Source: Bacteroidota bacterium
Lineage (GTDB): Bacteria > Bacteroidota > Bacteroidia > 2-12-FULL-35-15
Direction: 5' to 3'
NCBI GenBank assembly: GCA_023251805.1
Contig: JAHEYB010000006.1
Span: 1 to 64,000, forward strand
DNA length: 64,000 nucleotides
This document shows positions 28,753 to 39,623 of this stretch, one piece after another. Below the pieces are notes generated by a model. It worked only from the letters and a program-made list of their open reading frames with translations. It was not told where the DNA came from and searched no databases. How positions within the stretch are numbered: position 1 is the stretch's first letter; each line of letters starts with the position of its first letter. Position numbers and translations under genes: made by a program.

Positions 28753-29655
28753 ATGAAGAACATCGCAGTAATCGGATCAGGAACTATGGGCAACGGAATT
28801 GCTCACACCTTCGCACAATTTGGCTACAACGTGGCATTAATTGATATTTCACAACCTGCGTTGGATAAGGCAATGGCGACCATTGCGAAGAACTTAGACC
28901 GCATTGTAGCTAAAGGCACCATTACGGAGGCGGATAAAGCAGCAACGCTCAAAAACATTACAACATACACCGCTGTTGCAGATGGCGTAAAAAGCGCTGA
29001 TTTAGTTGTAGAAGCCGCTACCGAAAATGTAGAAATCAAATTAAATATTTTTAGAGAATTAGATAAACTTTGTCCTCCAAATACCATTTTAGCAAGTAAT
29101 ACTTCTTCTATTTCCATTACAAAGATTGGAGCGGTTACAAAGCGAGCCGATAAAGTAATTGGAATGCATTTCATGAATCCAGTTCCTGTAATGAAGTTGG
29201 TGGAAGTAATTCGTGGCTACTCTACTTCTGATGAGGTGTGCAGCCTTATTATGGAAACTTCAAAAAAATTAAATAAAGTTCCTACAGAAGTAAACGATTA
29301 CCCAGGATTTGTAGCAAACAAAATATTAATGCCAATGATTAACGAAGCGATTATCACACTTCACGAAGGCACTGCTGGTGTTGAAGAAATTGATACCGTT
29401 ATGAAATTGGGAATGGCGCATCCAATGGGTCCATTGCAATTAGCCGATTTTATTGGATTAGATGTTTGTCTTTCTATCCTAAAAGTTTTGCAAGATGGTT
29501 ACGGCAATCCAAAATATGCACCTTGCCCATTGTTAGTAAACATGGTAACAGCAGGACATTTAGGAGTGAAATCCGGACAAGGTTTTTATTCCTGGGGACA
29601 TGGCACTAAAGATTTAATTGTAGCGGATGGATTTAAGAAGAAGGTGATGGCTTAA
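28753..29655 (+). CDS. 3-hydroxybutyryl-CoA dehydrogenase
   Basis: IAVIGSGTMGNGIAHTFAQFGYNVALID; SNTSSISITKIGAVTKRADKVIGMHFMNPVPVMKLVEVI. Confidence 0.95.
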   Translation: MKNIAVIGSGTMGNGIAHTFAQFGYNVALIDISQPALDKAMATIAKNLDRIVAKGTITEADKAATLKNITTYTAVADGVKSADLVVEAATENVEIKLNIFRELDKLCPPNTILASNTSSISITKIGAVTKRADKVIGMHFMNPVPVMKLVEVIRGYSTSDEVCSLIMETSKKLNKVPTEVNDYPGFVANKILMPMINEAIITLHEGTAGVEEIDTVMKLGMAHPMGPLQLADFIGLDVCLSILKVLQDGYGNPKYAPCPLLVNMVTAGHLGVKSGQGFYSWGHGTKDLIVADGFKKKVMA

Positions 29656-29665
29656 AAATTTCAGG

Positions 29666-29685
29666 CCTGCCTACCGGCAGGCAGG
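29666..29685. repeat. GC-rich palindrome
   Basis: CCTGCCTACCGGCAGGCAGG, strongly GC-rich against AT-rich surroundings. Confidence 0.8.
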
Positions 29686-29694
29686 TTTCAAATT

Positions 29695-29724
29695 AAAAGA
29701 GTTTCGATTACGGAGCTCTTTTTT
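29695..29724. terminator. Terminator between convergent genes
   Basis: AAAAGAGTTTCGattaCGGAGCTCTTTTTT. Confidence 0.8.
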
Positions 29725-29726
29725 AT

Positions 29727-30632
29727 TCAATCCATTTTAATAAATTTACTAGAAATAATAACTCCATTTATATTTTCAATAGAAACAAAGTAAATTCCGT
29801 TTTTAAATGTAGAAACGTCAATGCTTGATTTTCCTTCTACACATGTTGATTTATAAATCTGCTTCCCAATTGCAGAATATATGCAACAATAAAACTGCTG
29901 ATTAGATTTTTTTGTAAAAAAGTCAAATTCTAATGTACTTACAATTGGATTTTTTATCAATTTAAAATTGTTTTCTTTTTTTGATTCCTCAGTGATTCCT
30001 GTACCATAAGCACAAGCGCCATATACCTGAATACTATTTTCTATATAGCAATCCAAACTATATTCAAAATTCCCTACAAAACACCATGGCTCATCCCAGG
30101 TTCCAACAATACTTCCAATTCCTTCTATCCAAACATCTTTTTGTCCAGCAGAGTATCCAAGATGGATCTGTCTTCTATATGACCCACTAACTAAAATACT
30201 ATCAACCAGCAAAACAGGAAAACAATAATATCCGCAGGGCTGGCTATACGGATAAAAACAAAAAGTGTCGCCAAGATTTAGCCCAAAATCGTATTTGAGA
30301 ATATCTATTGAATCATTTGGATATCTGCACCAAACCTTTTTTAATGTGTCCTCTCTATATGAGCCCAAATAGTTTGCAGTAGTAATGTTAAAAGCAGATT
30401 CTGTGCCAGTCCAGTTACCGTAAAATTTTGAATAAGTGAGTCCATCAATGATAGTATCACCATATAGACCATAATAAGTTGATGAGGATGTTGAAGGGAG
30501 AGGAAAAGCGGGAAATTGATAGCCAACCGAATTCCAGATCGCACTATCGCTACTTGTTGGAAATGGAAAATATGTTTGGGAAAGTAAATTAAGACTAAAA
30601 AATAATCCTACTAGAAGTGAAATTTTTTTCAT
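29727..30632 (-). CDS. Secreted protein with T9SS type A-like sorting domain
   Basis: Signal peptide; C-terminal FKLIKNPIVSTLEFDF...YSAIGKQIYKST...IDVSTFKNGIYFVSIEN. Confidence 0.8.
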   Translation of the reverse strand: MKKISLLVGLFFSLNLLSQTYFPFPTSSDSAIWNSVGYQFPAFPLPSTSSSTYYGLYGDTIIDGLTYSKFYGNWTGTESAFNITTANYLGSYREDTLKKVWCRYPNDSIDILKYDFGLNLGDTFCFYPYSQPCGYYCFPVLLVDSILVSGSYRRQIHLGYSAGQKDVWIEGIGSIVGTWDEPWCFVGNFEYSLDCYIENSIQVYGACAYGTGITEESKKENNFKLIKNPIVSTLEFDFFTKKSNQQFYCCIYSAIGKQIYKSTCVEGKSSIDVSTFKNGIYFVSIENINGVIISSKFIKMD

Positions 30633-30643
30633 GAGAATATTTC

Positions 30644-31261
30644 CTAAAACTGCCCATCCTCAATCATCCTAATTGCCATCTCAATGTTTTTTTCATCGCC
30701 ATCGGCATCATAGTCGGATTTTAGGCTGGAGTTAAAAACAAGTGCTACACCTTGCCACATCGCAGCGGAAAAAGAACCTCTCATGCATTTCACCACATCG
30801 TAAGTCGTTCTTCCCGTTTCTCTATCAATTAGTTTTATTAAGATTCGTCCTTGTGTAACAGTTAAATTTTTCAATTCATCCCCAAACTCATCTTTCAATT
30901 GCTTTTCAGCCAACTTGGTGAATGCTTTTCTATCTCTTTCATTGGGCATTGTTGCTAATACTCTGTCGTACTCTTTAATTTTAACAGACGCTAAAATCGC
31001 ATAAGGATAAACCTTTTTCACATTGTATTTTAATCTGTCCCAAGCTGCTTTTTGTCGGTATGTTTTAAAAGTACGATCAGCAGAGCATGTTACAACAGCT
31101 AATTTTCCGTAAGGAATGGTATCGCCTTGGTAAAAAACAGTTTCCACTAATATTCCTTTTAAGTCGGGAACTGCTGCTTTTGGGTTAGAAGGAGTTTGAG
31201 CCATTCCTGAAAAGGAAATGACTAAAAAAGATAAGAATACTATAACTATTCTTGTTGCCAT
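30644..31261 (-). CDS. DUF4294-like protein
   Basis: Signal peptide; KAAWDRLKYNVKKVYPYAILASVKIKEYD..LATMPNERDRKAFTKLAEKQLKDEFGDELKNLTVTQGRILIKLIDRETG. Confidence 0.85.
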   Translation of the reverse strand: MATRIVIVFLSFLVISFSGMAQTPSNPKAAVPDLKGILVETVFYQGDTIPYGKLAVVTCSADRTFKTYRQKAAWDRLKYNVKKVYPYAILASVKIKEYDRVLATMPNERDRKAFTKLAEKQLKDEFGDELKNLTVTQGRILIKLIDRETGRTTYDVVKCMRGSFSAAMWQGVALVFNSSLKSDYDADGDEKNIEMAIRMIEDGQF

Positions 31262-31434
31262 TTGGCGGTATTTACTAGTATAACGTGTTGGTTAGCTAAA
31301 AGTTGCTTGCTTATTGTAAATATTTGTTAACTATTCCTTGGGCTTCGTAAAAATCAACACCTCGATTAAGCTCAGTGTCACGTTTATAAAAAATCTCTGC
31401 GGTCCTCTGCGCCTTCTCCGCGGTCGGAGTTTAT

Positions 31435-31452
31435 CCTGAGCGGAGTCGAAGG
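31435..31452. repeat. Dispersed repeat family A copy
   Basis: CCTGAGCGGAGTCGAAGG. Confidence 0.8.
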
Positions 31453-31461
31453 ACGGTTAAA

Positions 31462-32937
31462 CTATCGATTATTTTTCCATTTGGAAACAGACTTTCCTTC
31501 TTCTGAAACTACATTCTGTGCTTTCGCTGAACCCATCAACTTAGCGCCAAACAATGCCGCTACAATAGCTTCATCCTCTTTCGTCTCCGAAAGCATCTCA
31601 GGAGAATAATGATGTTTGATAAAGTGTGTATCAAAATTTCCTGAGGTGAATGCTTTGTGCTTCAATACAAATTTACAAAAACTAAGGGTTGTTTCAACTC
31701 CTGTTATTTGATAATCATCAATGGCTCTAATCATGCGACTAATCGCCTCTTCCCTATCTTTTCCAAACGTTACTAATTTTGCAATCATAGGATCGTAATA
31801 AATTGGAATGTCCATTCCTTCTTCAAAACCATCATCTACACGTACTCCTAGCCCTTGCGGACGCTTATACGTTACTAATTTTCCGATATCGGGTAAAAAA
31901 TTATTCGTTGGATCTTCAGCATACACACGTACTTCTACGCTATGTCCGTTTATTTTTAAATCTTCTTGTTTAAACGATAATTTTTCTCCGCGCGCTACTT
32001 TGATTTGTTCTTTTACTAAATCTAGTCCGGTTATCATTTCTGTAACAGGATGTTCCACTTGCAAACGGGTGTTCATCTCTAGGAAATAGAAATTTTTATT
32101 TTCATCCAATAGAAACTCTACAGTTCCTGCTCCCACATAATCACATGCTTTACCAACATTCACAGCACATTCGCCCATCGCTTTTCGAATTTCAGGAGTT
32201 AAAACCGAAGACGGTGCTTCTTCAATCACTTTCTGGTGGCGTCTTTGAATGGAACATTCCCGTTCAAATAAATAGACAATATTTCCATGTGTATCACCTA
32301 AAATTTGAATTTCGATGTGACGCGGACCGGCCACATACCGTTCGATAAATACAGAACCATCGCCAAAAGCAGACGTAGCTTCACTTACCGCCAAGTTCAT
32401 TTGTTCCTCAAACTCTTCAATATTTTCTACAATGCGCATTCCTTTTCCTCCGCCTCCGGCACTTGCTTTAATCAATAAAGGGAAACCTGTTGCCAATGCC
32501 ACTTCTTTTCCTTCTTTCACTGAAGTGATTGCACCTTCGGAACCGGGAACCATCGGAATTTTATATTTTTTTGCTGCTGCTTTCGCAGATAACTTATCAC
32601 CCATCATGTTCATTGCTTCAGGAGAAGGGCCAATAAACGTGATACCGGCTTTTTTTACTTTTGCAGCAAAGTCAGCATTTTCAGAAAGAAAACCATAACC
32701 CGGATGAATGCCTTGTACTTTCAACTGTTTACAAACTTCAATAATTTTATCGCCCAGCAAATAAGATTGATTGGAAGGTGGTGGACCAATGCACACCGCC
32801 TCATCAGCATACTTCACAAAAGGTGCATTTCTATCCGCTTCGGAATAAATAGCAACGGTTTGAATACCCATTTCTCTGCAGGAACGCATTACACGCAATG
32901 CAATCTCTCCTCTGTTGGCTACTAATATTTTGTTCAT
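31462..32937 (-). CDS. accC: Acetyl-CoA carboxylase biotin carboxylase subunit
   Basis: KILVANRGEIALRVMRSCREMGI; ASAGGGGKGMRIV; ERECSIQRRHQKVIEEAPS; FYFLEMNTRLQVEHPVTEMITGLDLV. Confidence 0.93.
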   Translation of the reverse strand: MNKILVANRGEIALRVMRSCREMGIQTVAIYSEADRNAPFVKYADEAVCIGPPPSNQSYLLGDKIIEVCKQLKVQGIHPGYGFLSENADFAAKVKKAGITFIGPSPEAMNMMGDKLSAKAAAKKYKIPMVPGSEGAITSVKEGKEVALATGFPLLIKASAGGGGKGMRIVENIEEFEEQMNLAVSEATSAFGDGSVFIERYVAGPRHIEIQILGDTHGNIVYLFERECSIQRRHQKVIEEAPSSVLTPEIRKAMGECAVNVGKACDYVGAGTVEFLLDENKNFYFLEMNTRLQVEHPVTEMITGLDLVKEQIKVARGEKLSFKQEDLKINGHSVEVRVYAEDPTNNFLPDIGKLVTYKRPQGLGVRVDDGFEEGMDIPIYYDPMIAKLVTFGKDREEAISRMIRAIDDYQITGVETTLSFCKFVLKHKAFTSGNFDTHFIKHHYSPEMLSETKEDEAIVAALFGAKLMGSAKAQNVVSEEGKSVSKWKNNR

Positions 32938-33101
32938 AAAATGTTGATTAATAAATGAATGCTTTCCCTGTCAAAAAAATATATTTGTGAAAGGTCAATC
33001 CGCTTCATTTGAAGCTGTACAAACCTAGTAAAAAAAGTTTTTATCGTGCTTGAATATTTGAACTCAATATCAACAAAATGATTATCCCAAAATAAACTAT
33101 T

Positions 33102-35513
33102 ATGCTTAAAAAAACAACACTTCTTATTCTTATTGCCTTCTTATCTATCAATAGTTTCGGACAGAAAAAGGGTTCAAAACCTGCCTCCTCTTCACCCGAC
33201 TTTAACACAAAAGAAGCAGAAGTGGAACTAATAAAAGCGTTGAACAAAGTGCGACTTGAAAACAAGCTCGATACCATTGAGTTTCATCCCGTTTTAGCCC
33301 AAGCTGCTGCTATTCAAAGTGCCGATATGGCTAAAAATGGAAAAGCCGTGCTTGAAAATAGCAAAGGCAAGTATAAAACTACTGCTAAAAGAGTAACTGC
33401 TGTTGGTGGAACCAACAAAGCACAAGAATTGGTATTGGGAACTAGCATTGCAAAAGGAAAAACTTCCATGACCCCTAAAGAGCTTGCTGATGCGGCTTTT
33501 TACAAATGGCGCGTAGGGAAACTAAATCAAGCGGTCATTAAAAATCCTGATTTTGTGTATGCGAGTCCTTCTGTTACCCTTGACGAATCTGGAAAAAAGG
33601 CTTATATCTCCATTGTATTTGGAAGTTTCAACTCTTTCAACACTGGGGCTGATAAGAAAAAAGAATTACCTGTTCCCTACTCTTCCAAAACTAAAAAGTT
33701 AAAAGAGCCGGAGGATAGAAGTTGCAATGCCTGCAAGAAATTTAAAGATTGGGATGGCTTAGCAGCGGGTTTGTATGTGGAAAACAATAAAATCTATATC
33801 AGATATGCCAACCTAAAAGCACTTTCAAAATTCATTCGCAAATCAGGCGATGGATTGGCTGTGGATATTGTTCAGCGCGCGCAATACGACAATCCGGATT
33901 ATAACATTGTGGATAATAACCTCATTTCAAAAGGAGTGTTATTAAAAACTGTTACCATGAGCAAACTCTATAGCAAAAACAGAGTGAAAGCGGTAAAAAA
34001 GGGTAACAGAGTGGTTAAAGCCACCAAGCTGGATGTACAATTAGGTGAACTACCAAAAAAGATAACCGGTCCGTATGAGTTGAATTTACTCATTGTTCAA
34101 GATGGAAAATTGTGTAAAGTAATTATGCCTTCTAAAATTGAAGCAGGCGACCAAGAATCCAATTCCCCTTTGAGTATGTTATTGATGCCCGATAGCGCTG
34201 CTTATTTTAAACCACCTTTTGAACCAACAACAGAATCTACGTTGCTAACATTTACTGTTCCCTTTGAAAAAAACAAATCGGATTACAAAGAAGTTGATAT
34301 GGAACCATTTTTAACTGCTTTGCAAGAACCCGATTTTTTAATTGAAGGATTATATATTACTGCCTACTCTTCTATTGAAGGAGATGCAAAAGCAAATGAG
34401 AAATTACAAAAGAAACGTGCTGAAAGTATTGTAAAAGCATTAGCTAAAATGCAAAAGGCAGGTGTTGTTACAAATGTAAAAACCACTGACTCTTGGAATT
34501 TATTTCAAATGGAAGCAGAAGATGGCAAGTATGATTATTTAACTAAAATGACCAAAGAAAAAGCGATAGCAGAAATTAATGGAAAAGGATTATCAGCAGA
34601 GCTAGAGCCTATGTTGGGCAAAGAGCGTTTTGGACAAATTATTATGGATGTTACCTATGACATTACCGGAATTAAGGAAGAGAAATTTTCGGTGAGTAAA
34701 TTTAATCAAGCAATGAAAAAGAATGATTTGAAACAGTGTTTGAAAATTCAATATTACATTGGAAAACAAATGCGTCTTCAAAAATATTCTGCTGAAGCAC
34801 CGGCAAAAATGAATATTCCTTTCGATGTAAAAAATTCGGGATTGCTTAACAATCAAGTGGTATTGCATTACATGTATAACAACAATGTTGCAACGGAAGA
34901 AGATTATGTTGAAATGAAAAAATTGGCAACACTTGACCCTACAAATAATTACATCATATTTAATAACATATTTTGTGCTGTTTCACTCGATAGTACTATT
35001 GGTGATGCAAAAGCACAAAACGAAATGCAGAAGCGCATTGATGCGATGTACAAAACAGATGTTCCTAAAAAATATGTGGACGCTTTAAACATTGAATGGC
35101 AATTTAGAATTATTGAATCCATGGATTCGGCTGAGAATAGTGAGTTGGTGACACAAGCATGTATCGAAAAAATAAAACAATTCTACAACATCAAAGAATC
35201 TTCTTGGCAAAACAATCTAAAACTAGCGTATGTATTTGCTCGCTTTAAGGATTATAAATTTGCGGCAAGTTTGTTAGCACCATTTATTGCTACAGAAAGC
35301 GTGAACGAAAATGTATTGTTCGCTTATGCATCCATTTGTGCAAAAATGCCTGAACTATATAAATCCAGAACATTTGTATTAGCATTGCAAAAAGCAGAAG
35401 AAAAGAATCACGACCGCTACTGCAAATTATTTGGAGCTCCGAATATAACTTTTCAGGTATTTGATAATCCTTTCGTTAAAGCCGATTACAAAAAAGCAGC
35501 ATGCAGCAAATAG
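33102..35513 (+). CDS. CAP/SCP-domain protein with OmpA-like segment
   Basis: N-terminal ELIKALNKVRLENKLDTIEFHPVLAQAAAIQSADMAKNG; later LIEGLYITAYSSIEGDAKANEKLQKKRAESIVKAL. Confidence 0.7.
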   Translation: MLKKTTLLILIAFLSINSFGQKKGSKPASSSPDFNTKEAEVELIKALNKVRLENKLDTIEFHPVLAQAAAIQSADMAKNGKAVLENSKGKYKTTAKRVTAVGGTNKAQELVLGTSIAKGKTSMTPKELADAAFYKWRVGKLNQAVIKNPDFVYASPSVTLDESGKKAYISIVFGSFNSFNTGADKKKELPVPYSSKTKKLKEPEDRSCNACKKFKDWDGLAAGLYVENNKIYIRYANLKALSKFIRKSGDGLAVDIVQRAQYDNPDYNIVDNNLISKGVLLKTVTMSKLYSKNRVKAVKKGNRVVKATKLDVQLGELPKKITGPYELNLLIVQDGKLCKVIMPSKIEAGDQESNSPLSMLLMPDSAAYFKPPFEPTTESTLLTFTVPFEKNKSDYKEVDMEPFLTALQEPDFLIEGLYITAYSSIEGDAKANEKLQKKRAESIVKALAKMQKAGVVTNVKTTDSWNLFQMEAEDGKYDYLTKMTKEKAIAEINGKGLSAELEPMLGKERFGQIIMDVTYDITGIKEEKFSVSKFNQAMKKNDLKQCLKIQYYIGKQMRLQKYSAEAPAKMNIPFDVKNSGLLNNQVVLHYMYNNNVATEEDYVEMKKLATLDPTNNYIIFNNIFCAVSLDSTIGDAKAQNEMQKRIDAMYKTDVPKKYVDALNIEWQFRIIESMDSAENSELVTQACIEKIKQFYNIKESSWQNNLKLAYVFARFKDYKFAASLLAPFIATESVNENVLFAYASICAKMPELYKSRTFVLALQKAEEKNHDRYCKLFGAPNITFQVFDNPFVKADYKKAACSK

Positions 35514-35731
35514 TGAATCAACCCGATTCGCAATTGTTATTGCTGTTGGTAACAATGAGAATGCCTTTTGGCAAATACAAGAATACTATTTTGTGCGACT
35601 TACCCGTTTTCTATTTGGAATGGTTTCAGCGCAAAGGTTTCCCTGATGGAAAATTGGGTATACTTTTACAAACCATGTATGAAATAAAACTAAACGGTTT
35701 GGAAGGCTTGTTGAAACCTTTGAAAAAGTAA
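35501..35731 (+). CDS. DUF3820-like small protein
   Basis: MPFGKYKNTILCDLPVFYLEWFQRKGFPDGKLGILLQTMYEIKLNGLE; overlaps the preceding gene by 13 bp. Confidence 0.8.
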   Translation: MQQIVNQPDSQLLLLLVTMRMPFGKYKNTILCDLPVFYLEWFQRKGFPDGKLGILLQTMYEIKLNGLEGLLKPLKK

Positions 35732-35806
35732 CTCTTTGCGCAAAGCAGATTGCTTCGTTTAGGAAACGAAAATTATTGTTTATCAAAAAATCGTTAATTT
35801 TGAAGA

Positions 35807-36718
35807 ATGAATAAATTTATCAAACTATTATTTCTGATTCTTATTTTGAATTCAACAAAGTTGTTTGCTCAAGAAACAACAGAGGCTGGATCAACTGAAA
35901 ACAATGGAAAACAACGACCATTTAAACTTGGTTTATACATCGGTTCCTACTTTGCAAATAAATATACTGCAGGAGTATATGATGGATATGGTTTTGATAT
36001 TGATGGCTTAAGAATTACCGATTTTGATAAAAGCTGGATGCACGAAAAAATTATCAATCAATATGGAGGAGGATATGGACAACCCGACCAAATTGCATTG
36101 GCACTTGGAGTTAATAGTTCGGCTGATTGGTTTTTTACAAAAGAAGATATGCCTATTAATATGCATTACACTCCTTCCTTTTTATTGGGATTGCAATGCC
36201 GTTATTCTGTAGATGATAAAAATGCCATTTCATTAAATTTGAATGTTGCGAAACTAAAAATTGCCGGAAATTTTACAATGAGCACTCGTCCACCAACCGG
36301 ATCCACACAAATCAACAATAGCATTCAAACATTTGGAATACAAGGTGGTGAACAGCGGTTAATGATACAAGTTGGCTATAACAGAATTATAGGAGACAAT
36401 GAAAAAGCAAACTTTTTTGTGGAAGGCGGACTAAACATGACCTATTCACAATTCGATAAAAATGAAATCTTAATTAATAATCTACGAATTGATTTGTTGG
36501 AATTTTATGATTATCAAGGAGTGCAGTCGGGCTACACTAAACTTCCAAAAGGTATGGGTTTTGGAGCTTATGCAGGAGGCGGATTAAATATCACTATGAG
36601 TGAAAAATTTACTGTTCAGTTGTTGTACAGTCCGTCCTACGAAGGAATTAAAATTGGAAACAATCCCCAATTAAAATGGCAACATTCAATTGGATTGAGA
36701 GCTTACTACAATTTCTAA
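35807..36718 (+). CDS. Outer membrane beta-barrel protein
   Basis: Signal peptide ...TKLFAQE; aromatic-rich alternating strands; C-terminal SIGLRAYYNF. Confidence 0.65.
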   Translation: MNKFIKLLFLILILNSTKLFAQETTEAGSTENNGKQRPFKLGLYIGSYFANKYTAGVYDGYGFDIDGLRITDFDKSWMHEKIINQYGGGYGQPDQIALALGVNSSADWFFTKEDMPINMHYTPSFLLGLQCRYSVDDKNAISLNLNVAKLKIAGNFTMSTRPPTGSTQINNSIQTFGIQGGEQRLMIQVGYNRIIGDNEKANFFVEGGLNMTYSQFDKNEILINNLRIDLLEFYDYQGVQSGYTKLPKGMGFGAYAGGGLNITMSEKFTVQLLYSPSYEGIKIGNNPQLKWQHSIGLRAYYNF

Positions 36719-37467
36719 AGTTTTGCCAAATATTTTTTTGATTTCACTTTAAAGAATTCATCTTCAATCATAAAATCTTTTCTGGAAGGAAGTTTCACAG
36801 CAAGTTCAAAATAAATTTTAGCTATTTTTTTTTCATTATTTTCATACAATGCTTCTGCATAATAAAAATTAGCGCCCACATCTGTTGGGAAATATACAAG
36901 CGCATGTTTCATCACTTTTACTGCATATTCTTTATCCGGCCATGTTAAAATCAATGGAATGTATGGCGTTTTATAATTTAATCCAGCATCAAACTTCCAA
37001 CCTCCCCCATTATTATACATCGAATCGGTTGCAATCAACATTTTGGTATGATACAATAATTTCGTCATCACACCATCATCCAAACTTTTCATGACTCCAT
37101 TTATTTCAGCAGAGAGCGCAATTGCGGATGTAAGTTCAAAACGAATTTTGCCATCTTTCGGAAATTTTTTTACCAAATCGTTTCCTAATGCAATTGTTTT
37201 GGAATAGGCCGCAATTTTGTCCTTATCGCTTATAGCCACAAATCGTCCTTTAAAGTTATAGCATTGCAAACAATATCCACCGGCAACTTGCACATTTTTA
37301 TTTTGTTTTAACAAACCATCAAAAATTGCTATGGCCTTGTCGATGTTGATAGCATTTGCCTGCAAGCCAACTGCATTTTCGGAGCGAGCATTAAAATAAT
37401 TAATCCCTGTTTGCAAATCATCAGGAGAAAAAAAAGCAACCAGTACAATTAATAATTGATGCGCCAT
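36715..37467 (-). CDS. Hypothetical TPR-like protein
   Basis: Helical repeat pattern, YFPTDVGANFYYAEALYENNEKKIAKIYFELAV. Confidence 0.6.
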   Translation of the reverse strand: MAHQLLIVLVAFFSPDDLQTGINYFNARSENAVGLQANAINIDKAIAIFDGLLKQNKNVQVAGGYCLQCYNFKGRFVAISDKDKIAAYSKTIALGNDLVKKFPKDGKIRFELTSAIALSAEINGVMKSLDDGVMTKLLYHTKMLIATDSMYNNGGGWKFDAGLNYKTPYIPLILTWPDKEYAVKVMKHALVYFPTDVGANFYYAEALYENNEKKIAKIYFELAVKLPSRKDFMIEDEFFKVKSKKYLAKL

Positions 37468-37636
37468 AAAACAGATTTTAATCGTAAGCTAAAATAAGAA
37501 AAATGGAGGATTAACAGACGATTATAAGTGTTTGACCAAATGAATTTGAATTTCACCGAAATTCTTAAACAAATGAGAATAAACTGAGTAGACAATAGTG
37601 TGTAATAGCTAACATTCATCATTAAAACCAATCAAA

Positions 37637-38548
37637 ATGAACCAGCACCTAAACGTTTTCTTGGCAACAGACTATTCCGAAGCTGTTATGAATGCAGAAC
37701 GATATGCCTTTGGATTTGCAAAAGAAACACAGTCCTCTCTAACTGTTCTGCATGTGTATGAATTGCCTTTTAGTTTGCCCTTAGAACTAGAAGAACGTGT
37801 AAAAGCATTGGAAAGATTGAAAAAGTATGAAACGCAAAAATTAAAAACACATTGCGATATGATTTTACGTTCCTTAAATATCAAAATACAAGATATTAAA
37901 TTGGAATACATTGCATTGAAAGGTTCTATTGGGAAGGAAATTCGAAAAGAAGCAGAACACAGTCACCCTGATTTGATTATTACAGGAACTCACGGAACTT
38001 CCAATAGCTTATCGCTTTTTCAAAAAAGTCATACTTGGGACATTATAAAAAAATCAAATGTTCCCATCTTAGCGATTCCACAAAATGCATTGTTTAAAAA
38101 TATTAAAAAGATTGTTTTTGCAACAGAATATCGTGAAGGAGAAATCCCCGGCATACAATCTATTGTAAAGATGGCTGCTCGCTTTGGTGCGAAATTGGTT
38201 GTAGTTCACATTAGCAATCATATGTTAGAAAAGGAGTTTGAATTAATGGTATATCAGCGTTTCAATTCAGATGTACGCGACAAAGTTTCGTATGAAAATC
38301 TAAGCTTTCGCATCGTATACGCAGATGATATCGTTAAAGGATTAAACGACTATTGCTTTTCTTCAAGCGCTGATTGGATAGCAATGTCGCATGCACAACC
38401 GTTTTTTTTCGAAACTATGTTAATCCCGGAAAAAAGTATCACTAAGGAAATGAGCTTAAAAACTCACATACCACTGCTTTGCATTCCCGATTTTTATGAA
38501 ACAAATTTAGATAAACCAGATCAAGAGATGTCATACGTTAAAAAGTAG
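37637..38548 (+). CDS. Universal stress protein family
   Basis: VFLATDYSEAVMNAERYAFGFAKE; HPDLIITGTHGTSNS; NVPILAIP. Confidence 0.85.
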   Translation: MNQHLNVFLATDYSEAVMNAERYAFGFAKETQSSLTVLHVYELPFSLPLELEERVKALERLKKYETQKLKTHCDMILRSLNIKIQDIKLEYIALKGSIGKEIRKEAEHSHPDLIITGTHGTSNSLSLFQKSHTWDIIKKSNVPILAIPQNALFKNIKKIVFATEYREGEIPGIQSIVKMAARFGAKLVVVHISNHMLEKEFELMVYQRFNSDVRDKVSYENLSFRIVYADDIVKGLNDYCFSSSADWIAMSHAQPFFFETMLIPEKSITKEMSLKTHIPLLCIPDFYETNLDKPDQEMSYVKK

Positions 38549-38552
38549 TACA

Positions 38553-39491
38553 CTACATCATACGTGTACGCTTTACCAAATAAGGCATTAGCACTTGTTC
38601 AAATCCAAGATTAATATCGGCTTCAACAAAGTCAATTTTAAACTGACCACATTTTAGAATCAACTCTTTTTTGTATTCGGCCATTTGATGCAGGTAGGAA
38701 TCTTTTATTTCATTCGGATGCAATTTAATTTCTTCACCTGTTTCCATATCAACAAAGCGATACGGACGGTTATCAAAATCAAATTCCATTTCTTTTTGTT
38801 TGTCCACCACATGAAATAAAATCACTTCATGCTTATTATGTTTGAGATGTTGTAGAGCCGAAAACAATTCTTCGGAGTTCGCTTTTGAATCCATCATATC
38901 ACTAAAGATCATAACCAGCGACCGTTTATGAATTCCTTCTGCTATTTCATGCAAGGCATCTATTGCGGAAGTCTTTTTGTGAACTTTAACATCATGTGGT
39001 TGAATGCGTTTTTCAAGTTCGTGATACAACAATTTATGATGAAGGGAGCTTGATTTAGCAGTAGTATGAACTTCTACATTTTCTGAAAAAATACTTAGTC
39101 CAACTGCATCACGTTGACGCTTGAGTAATTCAATCATTGCGCCTGCACAATAAACAGAAAAGGAAATCTTGTTTACCCCACCCCTGCCTTCGGAGTTTGA
39201 ATCAGGAATGGGAAAATACATGGAAGAAGAATCGTCAATGATTAACTGACAACGTAAATTGGTTTCTTCTTCGTAACGTTTTATAAATAGTTTGTCGGTA
39301 CGACCATATAATTTCCAATCGATGTGTTTGGTTGATTCACCCTTGTTGTACAAACGATGCTCCGCAAACTCAACACTAAATCCATGGAACGGACTTTTAT
39401 GTAAACCTGTAATAAATCCTTCCACCACTTGCTTTGCAATTAGCTCCAAGTGGGTGAATTGACGGATGGATTGTTGATTGATTGTAGTCAA
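38553..39491 (-). CDS. DUF58 domain-containing protein
   Basis: FAEHRLYNKGESTKHIDWKLYGRTDKLFIKRYEEETNLRCQLIIDDSSSM. Confidence 0.92.
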   Translation of the reverse strand: MTTINQQSIRQFTHLELIAKQVVEGFITGLHKSPFHGFSVEFAEHRLYNKGESTKHIDWKLYGRTDKLFIKRYEEETNLRCQLIIDDSSSMYFPIPDSNSEGRGGVNKISFSVYCAGAMIELLKRQRDAVGLSIFSENVEVHTTAKSSSLHHKLLYHELEKRIQPHDVKVHKKTSAIDALHEIAEGIHKRSLVMIFSDMMDSKANSEELFSALQHLKHNKHEVILFHVVDKQKEMEFDFDNRPYRFVDMETGEEIKLHPNEIKDSYLHQMAEYKKELILKCGQFKIDFVEADINLGFEQVLMPYLVKRTRMM

Positions 39492-39623
39492 AGGTTGGAA
39501 AGTTGGAAAGTTAGAAGGTTAGAAAGTTAGAAAATTGTAGGTGAAATAAAAATGAAAAGTTTTAAAATTTACTGATGTAACACACAGAAAACTTTAAAAC
39601 CTTTCAACTTTCTAACTTTACAA

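Noticed and set aside
38553-39491. MoxR-DUF58 type stress/defence cluster
   Set aside because: DUF58 is alone here; no MoxR ATPase or VWA partners are adjacent in the window.
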